Position numbers and translations under genes: made by a program. The notes below the pieces were generated by a model. The model searched no databases. It had not been told where the DNA came from and was given only the letters and a program-made list of their open reading frames with translations. A DNA stretch of 64,000 bases from Sphingomonas echinoides ATCC 14820 (GTDB lineage Bacteria > Pseudomonadota > Alphaproteobacteria > Sphingomonadales > Sphingomonadaceae), in contig NZ_JH584235.1 in assembly GCF_000241465.1 (NCBI RefSeq), positions 768,118 through 832,117 of the forward strand, written 5' to 3'. Positions 7,789 through 16,983 of this stretch are shown here, piece by piece. Each line of letters starts with the position of its first letter. The first letter of the stretch is position 1.

Positions 7789-9585
7789 CTATTCGAACGG
7801 ATCGCCGACCGGAACGCCCCCGACAAAGACGCGCCGCGCGGGCACGGCGCGGATCTCCACCTTGCCTGCGGCATCCCCGGCTTTCAGCGCAGCGCGCTCG
7901 GCGGGCGTGAGCGGGGCTTGCGCGTTTTCATCGAGACGCTCCCATGTGTTGCCCGTCCGTTGGTAGCGCGCCGCGCCGCAGCCCGGTCGCGCGTCCGAGA
8001 TCACCGGAACACCCCGCACGCCTTTTTCTCTGGGATTGCGCGCGAGATTGTCGATGCACCTTTGCGACAGCGACACCGCCTCGCTGGCACCTGGCGTGTA
8101 AAGTAGCATACAGCGATCCTCTCGATCCGTGCCACACCCCTGCCAATCGGTGAGCTGGGTCCGCAAAGCGAGCGGCACGGGCACCGCCACCGGCAGCACG
8201 CGCAACCGCTTCACCAGCAGATCCGCGTCGGTCTGCGTGCGGTCGATCGCCGCGACGTCCCAGCGATTGGTCTTGCTCGACACCCCCTTGGCCCGCGCCG
8301 CGATCACCGCATTCTTCGATCCTTCCAGCCGCTTCAGCGCCGCCTTGCCGGGATCACCGAAATCGAACGCCAGCGCCGCCCAGTCGAATTTTTCAGGGCT
8401 CGTCTTGCCGGATTCGAGCCGCGCGACCTGGTCCGCAGTCGACAGCGCATTGAAGCTCAGCAGCGGCGTCGCCAGCACCAGCCCGACACCCGCGACGACG
8501 AACGCCAGCCGCAAATTGCTCGGCCGCACCCACGCACCCCAGTGCATCCGCCCCCGCACCAGCGCGACGAGATACGCGACACCATAAGCCGTGGCCAAAG
8601 CAACGAACACCACCGCCCACAAGCGGTCCGGCGTCAGGCCATATTGATCGATGCGCAGGCCCGTCGCGATCGCCGCAATCACCGCCAGCGGCAGCGTCGC
8701 CAGCGCCAGCACCATCGCGCCGACACGCAACACCGGATTGCGCAACTCCTCCTGCTCGCCATTGCCGATCACCGCATTGGCCAGGATCAGCGCGCCGATG
8801 ACGCAGCTCAGCAGGATTGGCGTGGTCGATTTGGTCGCCTCCCACAGCGCATTCAGCCCGGTGAACGGCAAGGCGACGAGAAACACCAGCAGCCCCAGCC
8901 CCAGCACGGGTGCCAGCACCGCCAACACCGCGGTCACCACGCGCTGCAGCAGCCGCAGCACCCCGTCGCGTTCCCGCAGCAACCCGAGCGACGCCCCGAA
9001 ACTCGCGCCGACCAACAGCGCATTGAACCAATTGTGCTGCAACAGATCGCGCAGGAAATGCAGTCCGATCAGATCGAACAGCGATGACAATAGCCACGCG
9101 AGCGCGAACACGACGCCGGTGAACAGCCAGCACGCGCACCACAAGACGACATTGGTCCAGGCATTGCCGTGGACATCGGCATAGGGAAATCGCCACGCCG
9201 CCTCGTTCCGCGCGGTCTGGAACAAGGGCACCGCGATCGCGATCGACAGGAACAGGCTGGCGCTGTGCCAGTCATGCCACAGGCCCCAGCCGCCGCCATT
9301 CCAGTAGAACACCAGCCCGGCAACCGCGCCGACCACCAGTCCGAACAGCACCGCCCAAGGCGCGCGCTGCCGCTCCAGCGCGAAGCCAAAGCTGGCAGCG
9401 CCGGTGCCAACCGCCGTCGCCAACGCGATTCGCCAATTTTCCGGGTCGATCGCGGGATAGCGAACCGGACCACCGACATCGAGCAACTGCTGCACCACCA
9501 GTGCCGCCAGCGCGCCCACGATGGCCAGGATCAGCGGCCGCAACCGCCATCCCGCATCCGCTTCGAAATCGCCCGATCGGTCCAT
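7789..9585 (-). CDS. DUF4153 multi-pass membrane protein
   Basis: A 598-residue inner-membrane protein with roughly ten to twelve hydrophobic segments in the first 400 residues, beginning RLRPLILAIVGALAALVV, and a soluble C-terminal domain of about 180 residues with paired Cys (QGCGTDREDRC). It resembles the DUF4153 family, whose function is unknown. The start ATG at 9585 is chosen because GGGGAG lies seven bases upstream; an ATG two codons earlier (9591) is possible. A much longer in-frame extension upstream is rejected as antisense to the neighbouring hydrolase gene. Confidence 0.8.
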   Translation of the reverse strand: MDRSGDFEADAGWRLRPLILAIVGALAALVVQQLLDVGGPVRYPAIDPENWRIALATAVGTGAASFGFALERQRAPWAVLFGLVVGAVAGLVFYWNGGGWGLWHDWHSASLFLSIAIAVPLFQTARNEAAWRFPYADVHGNAWTNVVLWCACWLFTGVVFALAWLLSSLFDLIGLHFLRDLLQHNWFNALLVGASFGASLGLLRERDGVLRLLQRVVTAVLAVLAPVLGLGLLVFLVALPFTGLNALWEATKSTTPILLSCVIGALILANAVIGNGEQEELRNPVLRVGAMVLALATLPLAVIAAIATGLRIDQYGLTPDRLWAVVFVALATAYGVAYLVALVRGRMHWGAWVRPSNLRLAFVVAGVGLVLATPLLSFNALSTADQVARLESGKTSPEKFDWAALAFDFGDPGKAALKRLEGSKNAVIAARAKGVSSKTNRWDVAAIDRTQTDADLLVKRLRVLPVAVPVPLALRTQLTDWQGCGTDREDRCMLLYTPGASEAVSLSQRCIDNLARNPREKGVRGVPVISDARPGCGAARYQRTGNTWERLDENAQAPLTPAERAALKAGDAAGKVEIRAVPARRVFVGGVPVGDPFE

Positions 9586-9711
9586 CGCCATGCTCCCCAA
9601 CAGTCGCGCCGGACGGAACGCCAGCGCCAAGGCGATTGCAAGCGCCGTCGTCCTGCTGCACGGAAATCGCATGACCAGTGCATCGCTCCTCCAGAAAGGC
9701 TGACCCCGCGC

Positions 9712-10815
9712 GTGGCACGCAAATTCCTTTATGCCTTTGCGGTCCTGATCGTGCTCGTGATCGCGGGCGCGTTCGCTTATGCGATCTGGGGCGTCGATCT
9801 GATCCGGCTGGCGATGGTGCCGCGCGCCGCCTTCGTCGCCCTGCCGCCCGAGCCCGCCGCCGCTTATGGCCGCGCCGATATGTGGCTGGCGCGGCCCGAC
9901 AAGCCCGGCAATCCTGCCTTGTGGACCCCGGCTGGCTATACCCCGGGCAAGGACAGCAAGGCGGCGGTGTTCTTCATCCACCCGACCTCCTACCTCAACC
10001 GCGCACGCTGGAATGCGCCGCTCGACGATGCCGAGGCCAATGCCCGCGCCGAGTTGTTCCTCCGCGCGCAGGCGAGCGTGTTCAACCAAGTCGGCGCGGT
10101 CTGGGCACCGCGCTATCGGCAGGCGACCTTCGGTGCGTTCCTGACGACGCAAGCCGCCGCCAACCAGGCGCTGAACCTTGCTTATGGCGACGTTGCCACC
10201 GCCTTCGACGCCTTCCTTACGCAAGCGGGCGATCGACCGATCATCCTCGCCGGGCACAGCCAAGGCGCACTGCATCTGCTGCGGCTGTTGCGGGAGAAGG
10301 TCGCGGGCAAGCCGCTCGCCCGGCGCATCGTCGCGGCCTATCTCATCGGCTGGCCGGTCTCGCGCACCGTCGATGTGCCGACGCTCGGCTTGCCCGAATG
10401 CCGCACCGCCGATCAGGCCGGGTGCCTGCTGTCGTGGCAGAGCTTCGCCGAGCCTGCCGACCCCGCGCTGATCCTCGATGCTTATGCCGCCAGCAGCGGC
10501 ACCGATGGCAAACCGCGCCGCGGCACGCCGATGATCTGCACCAACCCGCTCACCGGCACGCCCGATGCCGCCGCCCCCGCCGAAGCCAATCTCGGCACGC
10601 TGTTCCCCGCCCCCGATCTCGCCAGCGCGACGATCGAACCCAGGCGCGTCCCAGCGCGCTGCGATGCGCGCGGCCTGTTGCTGATCGGCACCCCGCCCGC
10701 GCTCGGCGGCTATGTGCTGCCCGGCAACAATTACCACGTCTATGACTACAGCCTGTTCTGGGCGAACGTGCGGGCGGACGCGGCACGGCGGCTGGCGGCG
10801 TTCGACAAGCAATGA
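9712..10815 (+). CDS. DUF3089 alpha/beta-hydrolase
   Basis: A 367-residue protein with an N-terminal membrane anchor (residues 6-26) and an alpha/beta-hydrolase fold of the DUF3089 type. The nucleophile elbow GHSQG places the catalytic serine at about residue 183. The IHPTSYL segment and NNYHVYDYSLFW near the C-terminus are typical of the family. The GTG start at 9712 is preferred: it follows AGAAAGG by about twelve bases and begins just before the hydrophobic anchor. The substrate is unknown. A repeat pair separates it from ruvX. Confidence 0.8.
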   Translation: MARKFLYAFAVLIVLVIAGAFAYAIWGVDLIRLAMVPRAAFVALPPEPAAAYGRADMWLARPDKPGNPALWTPAGYTPGKDSKAAVFFIHPTSYLNRARWNAPLDDAEANARAELFLRAQASVFNQVGAVWAPRYRQATFGAFLTTQAAANQALNLAYGDVATAFDAFLTQAGDRPIILAGHSQGALHLLRLLREKVAGKPLARRIVAAYLIGWPVSRTVDVPTLGLPECRTADQAGCLLSWQSFAEPADPALILDAYAASSGTDGKPRRGTPMICTNPLTGTPDAAAPAEANLGTLFPAPDLASATIEPRRVPARCDARGLLLIGTPPALGGYVLPGNNYHVYDYSLFWANVRADAARRLAAFDKQ

Positions 10816-10830
10816 TGCCGCCCCCCCGCC

Positions 10831-10921
10831 CCGTTCGCCCTGAGCCTGTCGAAGGGCCCGTTTCCGCAAGCGGACCGGTCGCGTGTGGAGAGCTGTGCTT
10901 CGACACGCTCAGCACGAACGG
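10831..10921. repeat. REP-like palindromic pair (family 2)
   Basis: Copy one, CCGTTCGCCCTGAGCCTGTC extending to 10860, is followed by an inverted, slightly diverged copy at 10895-10921 (core CTTCGACACGCTCAGCACGA). The two can pair into one long imperfect hairpin. The same unit occurs at 26574-26666 (inverted pair) and 53667-53695 (single). The right end reaches into the GAAGGT ribosome-binding site of ruvX. Confidence 0.9.
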
Positions 10922-10930
10922 AAGGTGCGC

Positions 10931-11395
10931 ATGATCACCACCGACCGCACCGAATTCCGCGCAGCCCTCCCCGCCGGTGGTCGCCTGATCGGCCTCGATG
11001 TCGGCACCAAGACGATCGGCACCGCTTTGTGCGACGCCGGGTGGAGCTTCGCCTCGCCCGCTTTGCTCATCCGCCGCACCAAGTTCCAGAAGGACAAACT
11101 CGCGCTCGCCGAGCTGATCGCGGCGCAGCAAGTGAAGGGCATCGTCATCGGCCTGCCGCTCAACCTCTCCGACGGCAGCGAAAGCCCGCGCAGCCAATCG
11201 AGCCGCGCGTTTGCCCGCAACATGGCCGACCTCTGCCTGCCGATCTTCCTGCAGGACGAACGCTGGTCGACCGTCGCGGTCACGCGCACGCTGATCGAAC
11301 AGGACGCCAGCCGCGCCAAACGCGCCGAACTGGTCGACAAGATGGCAGCGGCCTATATTTTGCAGGGCGCGATCGATGCGCTGGTGGCGGTTTAG
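10931..11395 (+). CDS. ruvX: RuvX/YqgF nuclease
   Basis: A 154-residue RNase-H-fold protein of the YqgF/RuvX family, implicated in maturation of the 16S rRNA 5' end and historically described as a Holliday-junction resolvase homologue. The metal site is visible: Asp in [10 protein letters not shown], a Glu/Asp pair in DERWST and the C-terminal Asp in [11 protein letters not shown]. The ATG at 10931 follows GAAGGT by four bases; an earlier in-frame ATG would begin inside the repeat and is rejected. Its last bases overlap the convergent hemerythrin-like gene. Confidence 0.93.
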   Translation: MITTDRTEFRAALPAGGRLIGLDVGTKTIGTALCDAGWSFASPALLIRRTKFQKDKLALAELIAAQQVKGIVIGLPLNLSDGSESPRSQSSRAFARNMADLCLPIFLQDERWSTVAVTRTLIEQDASRAKRAELVDKMAAAYILQGAIDALVAV

Positions 11396-11805
11396 CGGCC
11401 GTCCGCCCCGGGCCAGGAGGCGCGTGGGAAAAGATCGCGCTCCTCGCGCAAAATGCGTCGCCGCAGCACGGTCATGACATCGCGTGTTGCCGCGCGAAAC
11501 GCCTCCCAATCCTCCTGAATGCGCTCGATCGGCCACGCCGCGTGATATGCCGCATAGGTGGCTGCGGTCCCGCCAACCTCCTTTAGCACTTGCTCTGCCA
11601 GCGAAGCCGTCACCGGGTTCGCGCGTAAAATCGGATACAGGAGTTGGTCCTCCAGCGCGAGGTGCTTGGTCAGCACGCGATTGAGCCGCCAGCGCAGCGA
11701 CGACAATTCCACGCTCGGGCCATCGCCCCCGACCTCGACCAAGATACGCTTTGCCAACGCCTCGAGTTCGCGATGCTCGTCGGACAGAACCGCACGCTTA
11801 ATCAA
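11392..11805 (-). CDS. Hemerythrin-like HHE-domain protein
   Basis: A 137-residue four-helix protein with the metal-ligand pattern of HHE cation-binding domains: [26 protein letters not shown] and EERDLFP. Such proteins bind a di-iron centre and act in oxygen or nitric-oxide sensing or stress protection; which one applies here is unknown. The start is a TTG (11805) preceded by GGGGGA at five-base spacing. The 3' end overlaps ruvX tail-to-tail by four bases. The region upstream (11806-11953) is AT-rich and holds tandem ATTATCA repeats. Confidence 0.8.
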   Translation of the reverse strand: MIKRAVLSDEHRELEALAKRILVEVGGDGPSVELSSLRWRLNRVLTKHLALEDQLLYPILRANPVTASLAEQVLKEVGGTAATYAAYHAAWPIERIQEDWEAFRAATRDVMTVLRRRILREERDLFPRASWPGADGR

Positions 11806-11871
11806 TACGATCCCCCGCCCCAGCGTCCAAACCGACGTTACGTCTGCGTATCGTTCCTATCCTAATGAAAT

Positions 11872-11888
11872 ATTATCAAACATTATCA
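11872..11888. repeat. Tandem ATTATCA repeats between divergent genes
   Basis: ATTATCA (11872-11878), three bases, ATTATCA (11882-11888): exact direct repeats at a ten-base period in an unusually AT-rich stretch between the hemerythrin-like gene and pyrB. One helical turn between copies suits binding of a protein to one DNA face. No regulator can be named; I give it only as a candidate regulatory site. Confidence 0.35.
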
Positions 11889-11953
11889 TTTGCGCGACGG
11901 ATTGAAAGGCCCACCTTGTCACCGCGCGCGGGCGCCGCTACCCGGCACTCTCG

Positions 11954-12940
11954 ATGCAGCCCTCCGATCACCGCCCCGCCTCGCTCATCCCCGGGCGTGC
12001 CGTGTTCCCGCACCGGCATTTGACCGGAATCGAGGGATTGCAGCCGCACGAAATCGTGTTTCTGCTCGATGAGGCCAATGGCTGGGTCGCCGCCAATCGC
12101 ACGCGCGCGATCAGCGACAAGCGACTCGGCGGGCTGACCCAGATCAACGCTTTCTTCGAGAATTCGACGCGGACCTTGCTGTCTTTCGAAATCGCCGGAA
12201 AGCGCCTGGGGGCCGATGTCGTCAACATGCACGCGGCGCAAAGCTCGGTGAAGAAAGGCGAAACGCTGATCGACACGGCGATGACGCTCAACGCGATGCG
12301 CGCCGACGTGATTGTCATTCGCCACATGTCCTCGGGCGCGGTGCGGCTGATCGCGGGCAAGGTCGATTGCCCGGTGCTCAACGCCGGTGACGGGCAGCAC
12401 GAACATCCAACGCAGGCGCTGCTCGATGCGCTGACGATCCGACGGCGGCGCGGCGCAATCGCGGGGCAGCGCGTGGTGATTTGCGGCGACGTGCTGCACA
12501 GTCGCGTTGCGCGTTCCAATATCCTCGCGCTGACCGCGCTCGCTGCCGAAGTGCGCGTGTGCGCGCCGACCACGCTGATGCCCGCCGCGATCGAGCGGAT
12601 GGGCGTCACCCCCTTCACCGATTTCGACGAAGCGCTGGAGGGTGCCGATGTCGTGATGATGCTGCGCTTGCAGAATGAGCGGATGAATGGCGGCTTCGTC
12701 CCCTCCAACCGCGAATATCATCTGCGCTACGGCCTCACCGAAAAGCGGCTCGCGCGCGCCAAGCCCGATGCGCTGGTGATGCATCCGGGTCCGATGAACC
12801 GCGGCGTCGAAATCGATTCGGTCGTGGCCGATCACGCCCGCTCGGCGATTACCGAACAGGTCGAAATGGGAGTGGCGGTGCGCATGGCCTGTCTGGACGT
12901 CTTGACGCGGCGCTCGCGCGGCGTGGCGGGCTGGGCATGA
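11954..12940 (+). CDS. pyrB: Aspartate carbamoyltransferase catalytic subunit
   Basis: A 328-residue ATCase catalytic chain that joins carbamoyl phosphate and L-aspartate, the first committed step of pyrimidine synthesis. Visible motifs are the carbamoyl-phosphate loop [13 protein letters not shown], the SSVKKGET loop, [10 protein letters not shown], and the C-terminal [12 protein letters not shown]. The ATG at 11954 has no good ribosome-binding site, but starts later would cut into the fold. It overlaps the next gene (ATGA, 12937-12940). No PyrI regulatory subunit gene is adjacent; the neighbour is a PyrC-like protein, as in the pyrBC' organisation. Confidence 0.96.
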   Translation: MQPSDHRPASLIPGRAVFPHRHLTGIEGLQPHEIVFLLDEANGWVAANRTRAISDKRLGGLTQINAFFENSTRTLLSFEIAGKRLGADVVNMHAAQSSVKKGETLIDTAMTLNAMRADVIVIRHMSSGAVRLIAGKVDCPVLNAGDGQHEHPTQALLDALTIRRRRGAIAGQRVVICGDVLHSRVARSNILALTALAAEVRVCAPTTLMPAAIERMGVTPFTDFDEALEGADVVMMLRLQNERMNGGFVPSNREYHLRYGLTEKRLARAKPDALVMHPGPMNRGVEIDSVVADHARSAITEQVEMGVAVRMACLDVLTRRSRGVAGWA

Positions 12941-14172
12941 GCCGGATGCTGGCCCTGCTCAACGCGACGCTGGTCTGCCCGGTTGCGGGCGTCTCGGCGG
13001 GCGGCGTGCTGATCGAGGGCGACACGATCGTCGCGACCGGCCTGATCGAAGTGCCCGAAGGGATCGAGACGATCGATTGTGGCGGCCTGGTGCTGGCCCC
13101 GGCGATCGTAGATCTGGGCGTGTTCGCGATCGACCTGCCCGCTTTCCATGCCGGTGGCATCGTCCGCGTCGGGTTGATGCCCGATCAGTCGCCGGTGCTC
13201 GACGACCCCGGCATCGTGCAGCGCGCCGCGCTGATCGGGCGCCCCGGCCTGTGGATTCACCCGATCGCGGCGGCAACGCGCGGGCTGGCGGGCACTGATC
13301 TTGCCGAAATGGCGATCAACCGCGATGCGGGCGCGCGCGCGGTCGGCACCGGTGCACGCTGGATCGCAGATTCGGGCGTGATGCGCAAAGTGCTGGCTTA
13401 TGCGGGCGACCTGGGCCTCGCCGTCATCACCCATGCCGAAGATGGCGGCGTGACGGCGGGCACGGTGGCGACGGCGGGCGAAACCGCGACGCGCATGGGC
13501 CTGCCCGCCGCCCCCGCCATTGCCGAGCCGCTGGCGATCGCGCGCGACCTGATGCTGGCCGAGGAAACCGGGGCTGCACTGCACATTCGCCAAGTCACGA
13601 CCGCCGCCGGTTTCGATCTGGTCCGCGCGGCCAAGCGGCGCGGCGTGCGGGTGACGTGCGGCATCACACCCGCGCACTTCATGCTGTCCGACATTGCGAT
13701 GAGCGATTTCCGCACCTTCGCGCATCTGTCGCCGCCACTGCGCTCGGAAAGCGATCGGCAAGCGGCGCTGACGGCTTTGGCCGATGGCACGATCGACGTG
13801 CTTTGTTCGGGCCATGATCCGCATGGGCCCGAAGAAAAGCGCCTGCCCTTCGCCGATTCGGCATCGGGCATGGCGGGGGCCGAGACGCTGCTCGCTTTGG
13901 GGCTGGGGCTGGTGTGCGACGAGACGATTACGATCGAGCGGCTGTTCGCCTTGCTCGCCGCCAATCCGGCACGCGTGCTGGGCGTGGCCACCGGCACGCT
14001 CGCCATCGGCGCGCCCGCCGATCTGATCGTGCTCGATCCGCAAGCGCCATGGCAAGTCGATGGCAGCCGCCTGCACGCCAAGGCCGGCAACACGCCGTTC
14101 GACGGGTTGCCGGTTCAGGGCAAGGTGGTGCGCGTGTTCAAGGGCGGCAACGCGCTCCCCTTGCCGGCATAA
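12937..14172 (+). CDS. Non-catalytic dihydroorotase-like protein (PyrC')
   Basis: A 411-residue amidohydrolase-fold protein with dihydroorotase architecture but without most metal ligands. The DxHxH motif is replaced by VDLGVF (Gly61, Phe63), the carboxylated lysine is Arg115, the second ligand His is Gln219 (LHIRQVTT), and the catalytic Asp of TDHAPH is Gly292 (SGHDPH); His166 (THAED) and His216 remain. It overlaps pyrB by four bases. In Pseudomonas a similar inactive PyrC' is needed to assemble active ATCase dodecamers; I infer the same structural role here. A real dihydroorotase must be encoded elsewhere. Confidence 0.88.
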   Translation: MSRMLALLNATLVCPVAGVSAGGVLIEGDTIVATGLIEVPEGIETIDCGGLVLAPAIVDLGVFAIDLPAFHAGGIVRVGLMPDQSPVLDDPGIVQRAALIGRPGLWIHPIAAATRGLAGTDLAEMAINRDAGARAVGTGARWIADSGVMRKVLAYAGDLGLAVITHAEDGGVTAGTVATAGETATRMGLPAAPAIAEPLAIARDLMLAEETGAALHIRQVTTAAGFDLVRAAKRRGVRVTCGITPAHFMLSDIAMSDFRTFAHLSPPLRSESDRQAALTALADGTIDVLCSGHDPHGPEEKRLPFADSASGMAGAETLLALGLGLVCDETITIERLFALLAANPARVLGVATGTLAIGAPADLIVLDPQAPWQVDGSRLHAKAGNTPFDGLPVQGKVVRVFKGGNALPLPA

Positions 14173-14175
14173 GGC

Positions 14176-15519
14176 TTAGCGCGACGCCAGTTCGCGACCC
14201 TTGGCCCACATCGCGACCTGATCGCCGGCACCTGCGCGCACGAAGCAGCTTCCGCCCGTCGCGCGATACCCCAGGCACAGCGCCACCGCATCGCCGCGCG
14301 CGAACCCGCCGACCGACAAGCGATAGAAGCTCTTGCCCTTGGTCGTGACGCTCATGCCCTGCGGCGTGTGTCCGGCGAAACCGGCAAAGCGGCGCGAAAC
14401 GCGGCCCCAGGCGTCATGCGCGACGCCCGCAGTCTGATAGGCACCAAGCTGGACATAGAAACTGCCCTTGGCGACAGCACGCGGAGTCGAGGTGACCGCA
14501 ACGGCGACGGCCGCGCGCGGCGCAACCGCGCCATGCTTTGCGCGGGTGTTGGCAACCGCGACGGGCAACGCCTGCACGACTTCCTTGCGTTCAGCAAACA
14601 CCACACCGGCGATGCTCGGCCCAACGACCGGCTTCGCGTCCGGCTCGACTGCGGCGACCGCGACCGGTGCTGGCGTCGGTGCAGGCGCAGCTTCGGGCTT
14701 GCCGGGCATGAAGGCATCGACCGGGGCTTCGGCTGCGGCCATCGCCGTTGCGGCGGGACGGCCATTCAAGGCGAGCGCGACCGGCAGGCCGGGGTCGACC
14801 ACAGGCGTCACGCCAAGCAAGGTCGCGACTTGATCCGACGCCGAAGTCGGGCGCGAGAAGGTCGACCAATCGAGGATGCGTCTGGCGACATCGGCGGGGG
14901 CGACGTCCATCGCCACCACCGTCTGCGCCTCGCGCCAGCGCCCGGCGAGCGCCAGGCTCAGCGCAAAGTTCTGGCGGATCTTGGCATCGGCCTCGGGTGC
15001 GCGCGCGGCGGGCCCCAGCACTTCGACCGCCGTCGCCGGATCGCCCGCCAGCGCGATTGCGAGGCCACGATCCGCGACCGGGATCGTCGCCGCATGGGTG
15101 TCGAGCGTCTTGCGCGCGCCAGCCCAATCGCCCGTTGCGATTTGCGCCAGCGCCAGGTTCAGCGCCACCTTCCCGTTGCCATCGTCGAGCGTCAGCACAT
15201 CGGCGAACACATCGCGCGCCGAAGCAAAGCGGCCGCCCTTCAGATAGCTTTGGCCAAGCAGCAGGCGATAGGCCGCAACCTGCGGCTGATCGCCAACCGC
15301 GGCCTCGGCATGCCGAATCGCAACGTCGAATTTACCATGTGAGAGCGCGGCTTGCGCAGCCGCAAATTCCTCACGCCCTTGCTTTTCCGCCCGCGATTGC
15401 GCGCGCGCGCTGGCTGCGGCGATCGTCGCGGTGGTGACGGCGGCAAGCGTGCCGCCAGCGAGGCAGAGCGCGACCCCCAATGTCAGGGGACCGAAAGTGA
15501 TGGCGGACCGAGTCTTCAT
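14176..15519 (-). CDS. TPR- and SPOR-domain envelope protein
   Basis: A 447-residue exported or membrane-anchored protein. Order of parts: a hydrophobic N-terminal segment (about 8-40), TPR-like helical repeats (about 45-190), an Ala/Pro-rich linker, and a C-terminal SPOR domain of about 80 residues (SFYVQLGAYQT...YRLSVGGFARGDA...SCFVRAG). SPOR domains bind glycan strands stripped of stem peptides and gather at division sites. The ATG at 15519 is chosen because GGGGGAGAT lies just upstream. It is downstream of parA and the RHH gene on the same strand (22-base gap), suggesting one operon. Confidence 0.85.
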   Translation of the reverse strand: MKTRSAITFGPLTLGVALCLAGGTLAAVTTATIAAASARAQSRAEKQGREEFAAAQAALSHGKFDVAIRHAEAAVGDQPQVAAYRLLLGQSYLKGGRFASARDVFADVLTLDDGNGKVALNLALAQIATGDWAGARKTLDTHAATIPVADRGLAIALAGDPATAVEVLGPAARAPEADAKIRQNFALSLALAGRWREAQTVVAMDVAPADVARRILDWSTFSRPTSASDQVATLLGVTPVVDPGLPVALALNGRPAATAMAAAEAPVDAFMPGKPEAAPAPTPAPVAVAAVEPDAKPVVGPSIAGVVFAERKEVVQALPVAVANTRAKHGAVAPRAAVAVAVTSTPRAVAKGSFYVQLGAYQTAGVAHDAWGRVSRRFAGFAGHTPQGMSVTTKGKSFYRLSVGGFARGDAVALCLGYRATGGSCFVRAGAGDQVAMWAKGRELASR

Positions 15520-15541
15520 CGTATCTCCCCCTTCAGGGTTG

Positions 15542-16093
15542 TCAGCGCTTCGCCCGGGTCGGGAGCTGGCGCACCAGATCCTCGACTTCGGGCAGGGATT
15601 GCAGGAAATGGTCGAGCGCTTCGGTGACCAGCGTTTGCGCCGACGCATTGTGCAGCGCGCTGGCCAGCCGCAGCCGCAGGTGGCGATCCTGATCGAGCCG
15701 CAGCGTAAAGGCCGATTTCGGGCGGCTCTTGCCATGCTTTTTCTTGGTTTCGCGTTCGATCCGGCTGGCGGTGGCGACCGATACCGGCTTCATCGCGATC
15801 GGGCGTGCGGTCTCGACCGGCTCGGGCGCGGCAAATTCTTCGTGCAGCACCTCGCGCTGGATCAGGACCGGCGGAACCGGGACCGGCGGGACTGCCGCCA
15901 CGATCGGCGCAGGCTCCACCACCGGCGGATGATCGCCACCCATGTCGTTCCAGCCGAGATCATCCTGCGCGCCCGGCATCGTGCCGAACCCGCCAAAACC
16001 CTGCGGGCGCATCGCAGGCTTGGCCTGGCCCTTGCGTGCGAGCAGCGTCGAGGACAGCGAGGCGAGCGGTTTTTGTTGGCCGAACATGTTCAT
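15542..16093 (-). CDS. Ribbon-helix-helix partner of ParA (putative)
   Basis: A 183-residue protein. Residues 1-125 are Pro/Gly/Ala-rich and look disordered (VVEPAPIVAAVPPVPVPPV); residues about 126-166 read as a ribbon-helix-helix (KSAFTLRLDQDRHLRLRLA strand and helix, then SAQTLVTEALDHFLQ). The gene starts one base after the parA stop. In type Ib plasmid partition systems a small ParA is followed by an RHH centromere-binding protein with a flexible N-terminal tail, so the arrangement suggests a ParG-like DNA-binding or adaptor role. The RHH call is by eye. Confidence 0.65.
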   Translation of the reverse strand: MNMFGQQKPLASLSSTLLARKGQAKPAMRPQGFGGFGTMPGAQDDLGWNDMGGDHPPVVEPAPIVAAVPPVPVPPVLIQREVLHEEFAAPEPVETARPIAMKPVSVATASRIERETKKKHGKSRPKSAFTLRLDQDRHLRLRLASALHNASAQTLVTEALDHFLQSLPEVEDLVRQLPTRAKR

Positions 16094-16094
16094 G

Positions 16095-16811
16095 TCAGCT
16101 CACCACCCGGCGGCCGAAACCACCCGCTGCAGGACGCTGTGCCCCGAAACCATTGGCGACATTGGGGGCGGCGAACACGGTGCGCCGGAAATTCTTTTCA
16201 AGGCGATCAGAAATATAGGTCCACAGATCGCGGATTTCCTGCGCCGATTTGCCATTGCCATCGACTTCCATGACCGTGCGCCCGTCGATCATCGAGGCCG
16301 CAAAATCGGTGCGGTGGTGGACCGTGATCGGCGCGACCGTGCCGTGTTGTGACAAGGCAACCGCTGCTTCGGAGGTGATCCGCGCCTTGGGCGTCGCGCC
16401 ATTGACGACGAACAGCAGCGGCTTGCCCGCGCGTTCGCACAAATCGACCGTCGCCCCGACCGCGCGCAGATCGTGCGGGCTCGGGCGTGTGGGGATGACG
16501 ATCAGCTCGGCCACCGCGATCACGCTCTGGATCGCCATGGTGATGGCGGGCGGCGTGTCGATCATGGCCAGGCGGAAGCCCTGCTGACGCAGCACCTCCA
16601 GATCGGCCGCCAGCCGCGCGACCGTGGTCTGGGCGAAGGCCGGAAATTCGCTCTGCCGCTCGTTCCACCAATCCGACAGCGACCCTTGCGGATCGATGTC
16701 GATCAGGACGACGGGGCCAGCCCCGGAGAGCTGCGCCTGAACGGCCAGATGCCCGGACAAGGTTGTCTTGCCCGATCCGCCTTTTTGAGATGCCATCGCG
16801 AGGACGCGCAT
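16095..16811 (-). CDS. ParA-family ATPase, small (type Ib-like)
   Basis: A 238-residue ATPase with the deviant Walker A motif QKGGSGKTT, signature Lys10 and Lys15, then VLIDIDPQGSLSDWW (switch I, Asp40) and MIDTPPA (Walker B). It lacks the N-terminal DNA-binding helix-turn-helix of type Ia ParA proteins. ParA-type ATPases dimerise on ATP, bind DNA nonspecifically and move or position cargo such as plasmids or protein clusters. There is no parB or parS-like gene beside it, so it is not the chromosomal ParAB system. Linked genes are an RHH protein and SPOR-domain proteins. Confidence 0.92.
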   Translation of the reverse strand: MRVLAMASQKGGSGKTTLSGHLAVQAQLSGAGPVVLIDIDPQGSLSDWWNERQSEFPAFAQTTVARLAADLEVLRQQGFRLAMIDTPPAITMAIQSVIAVAELIVIPTRPSPHDLRAVGATVDLCERAGKPLLFVVNGATPKARITSEAAVALSQHGTVAPITVHHRTDFAASMIDGRTVMEVDGNGKSAQEIRDLWTYISDRLEKNFRRTVFAAPNVANGFGAQRPAAGGFGRRVVS

Positions 16812-16839
16812 GAGCCCCTTTCACTCCCGCTAATCGAGA

Positions 16840-16856
16840 GCCATGCCTGCCATGCC
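16840..16856. repeat. Direct repeat upstream of parA
   Basis: GCCATGCC occurs twice with one base between (16840-16847 and 16849-16856), 29 bases before the parA start, and GCCATG recurs near 16929. Partition systems often have short repeats upstream of parA as operator or centromere; this array is too short to be more than a hint. The rest of 16812-16983 shows nothing recognisable. Confidence 0.25.
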
Positions 16857-16983
16857 ATCCCTCAAGGAACGGTTAACGACCGGGGCTGCGCTCCCTCTTT
16901 AGGATGAGCGTGGGTAACAAAATCTTTGCCATGATGCGGCTACAGGGCATGATCGATTGAAGAAACGGAACGGGACCATTGTT

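Noticed and set aside
9586..10869. Upstream extension of the DUF4153 gene to 10869
   Set aside because: The extension is antisense to the DUF3089 hydrolase, Arg/Gly-rich and low complexity; a good ribosome-binding site supports the start at 9585.
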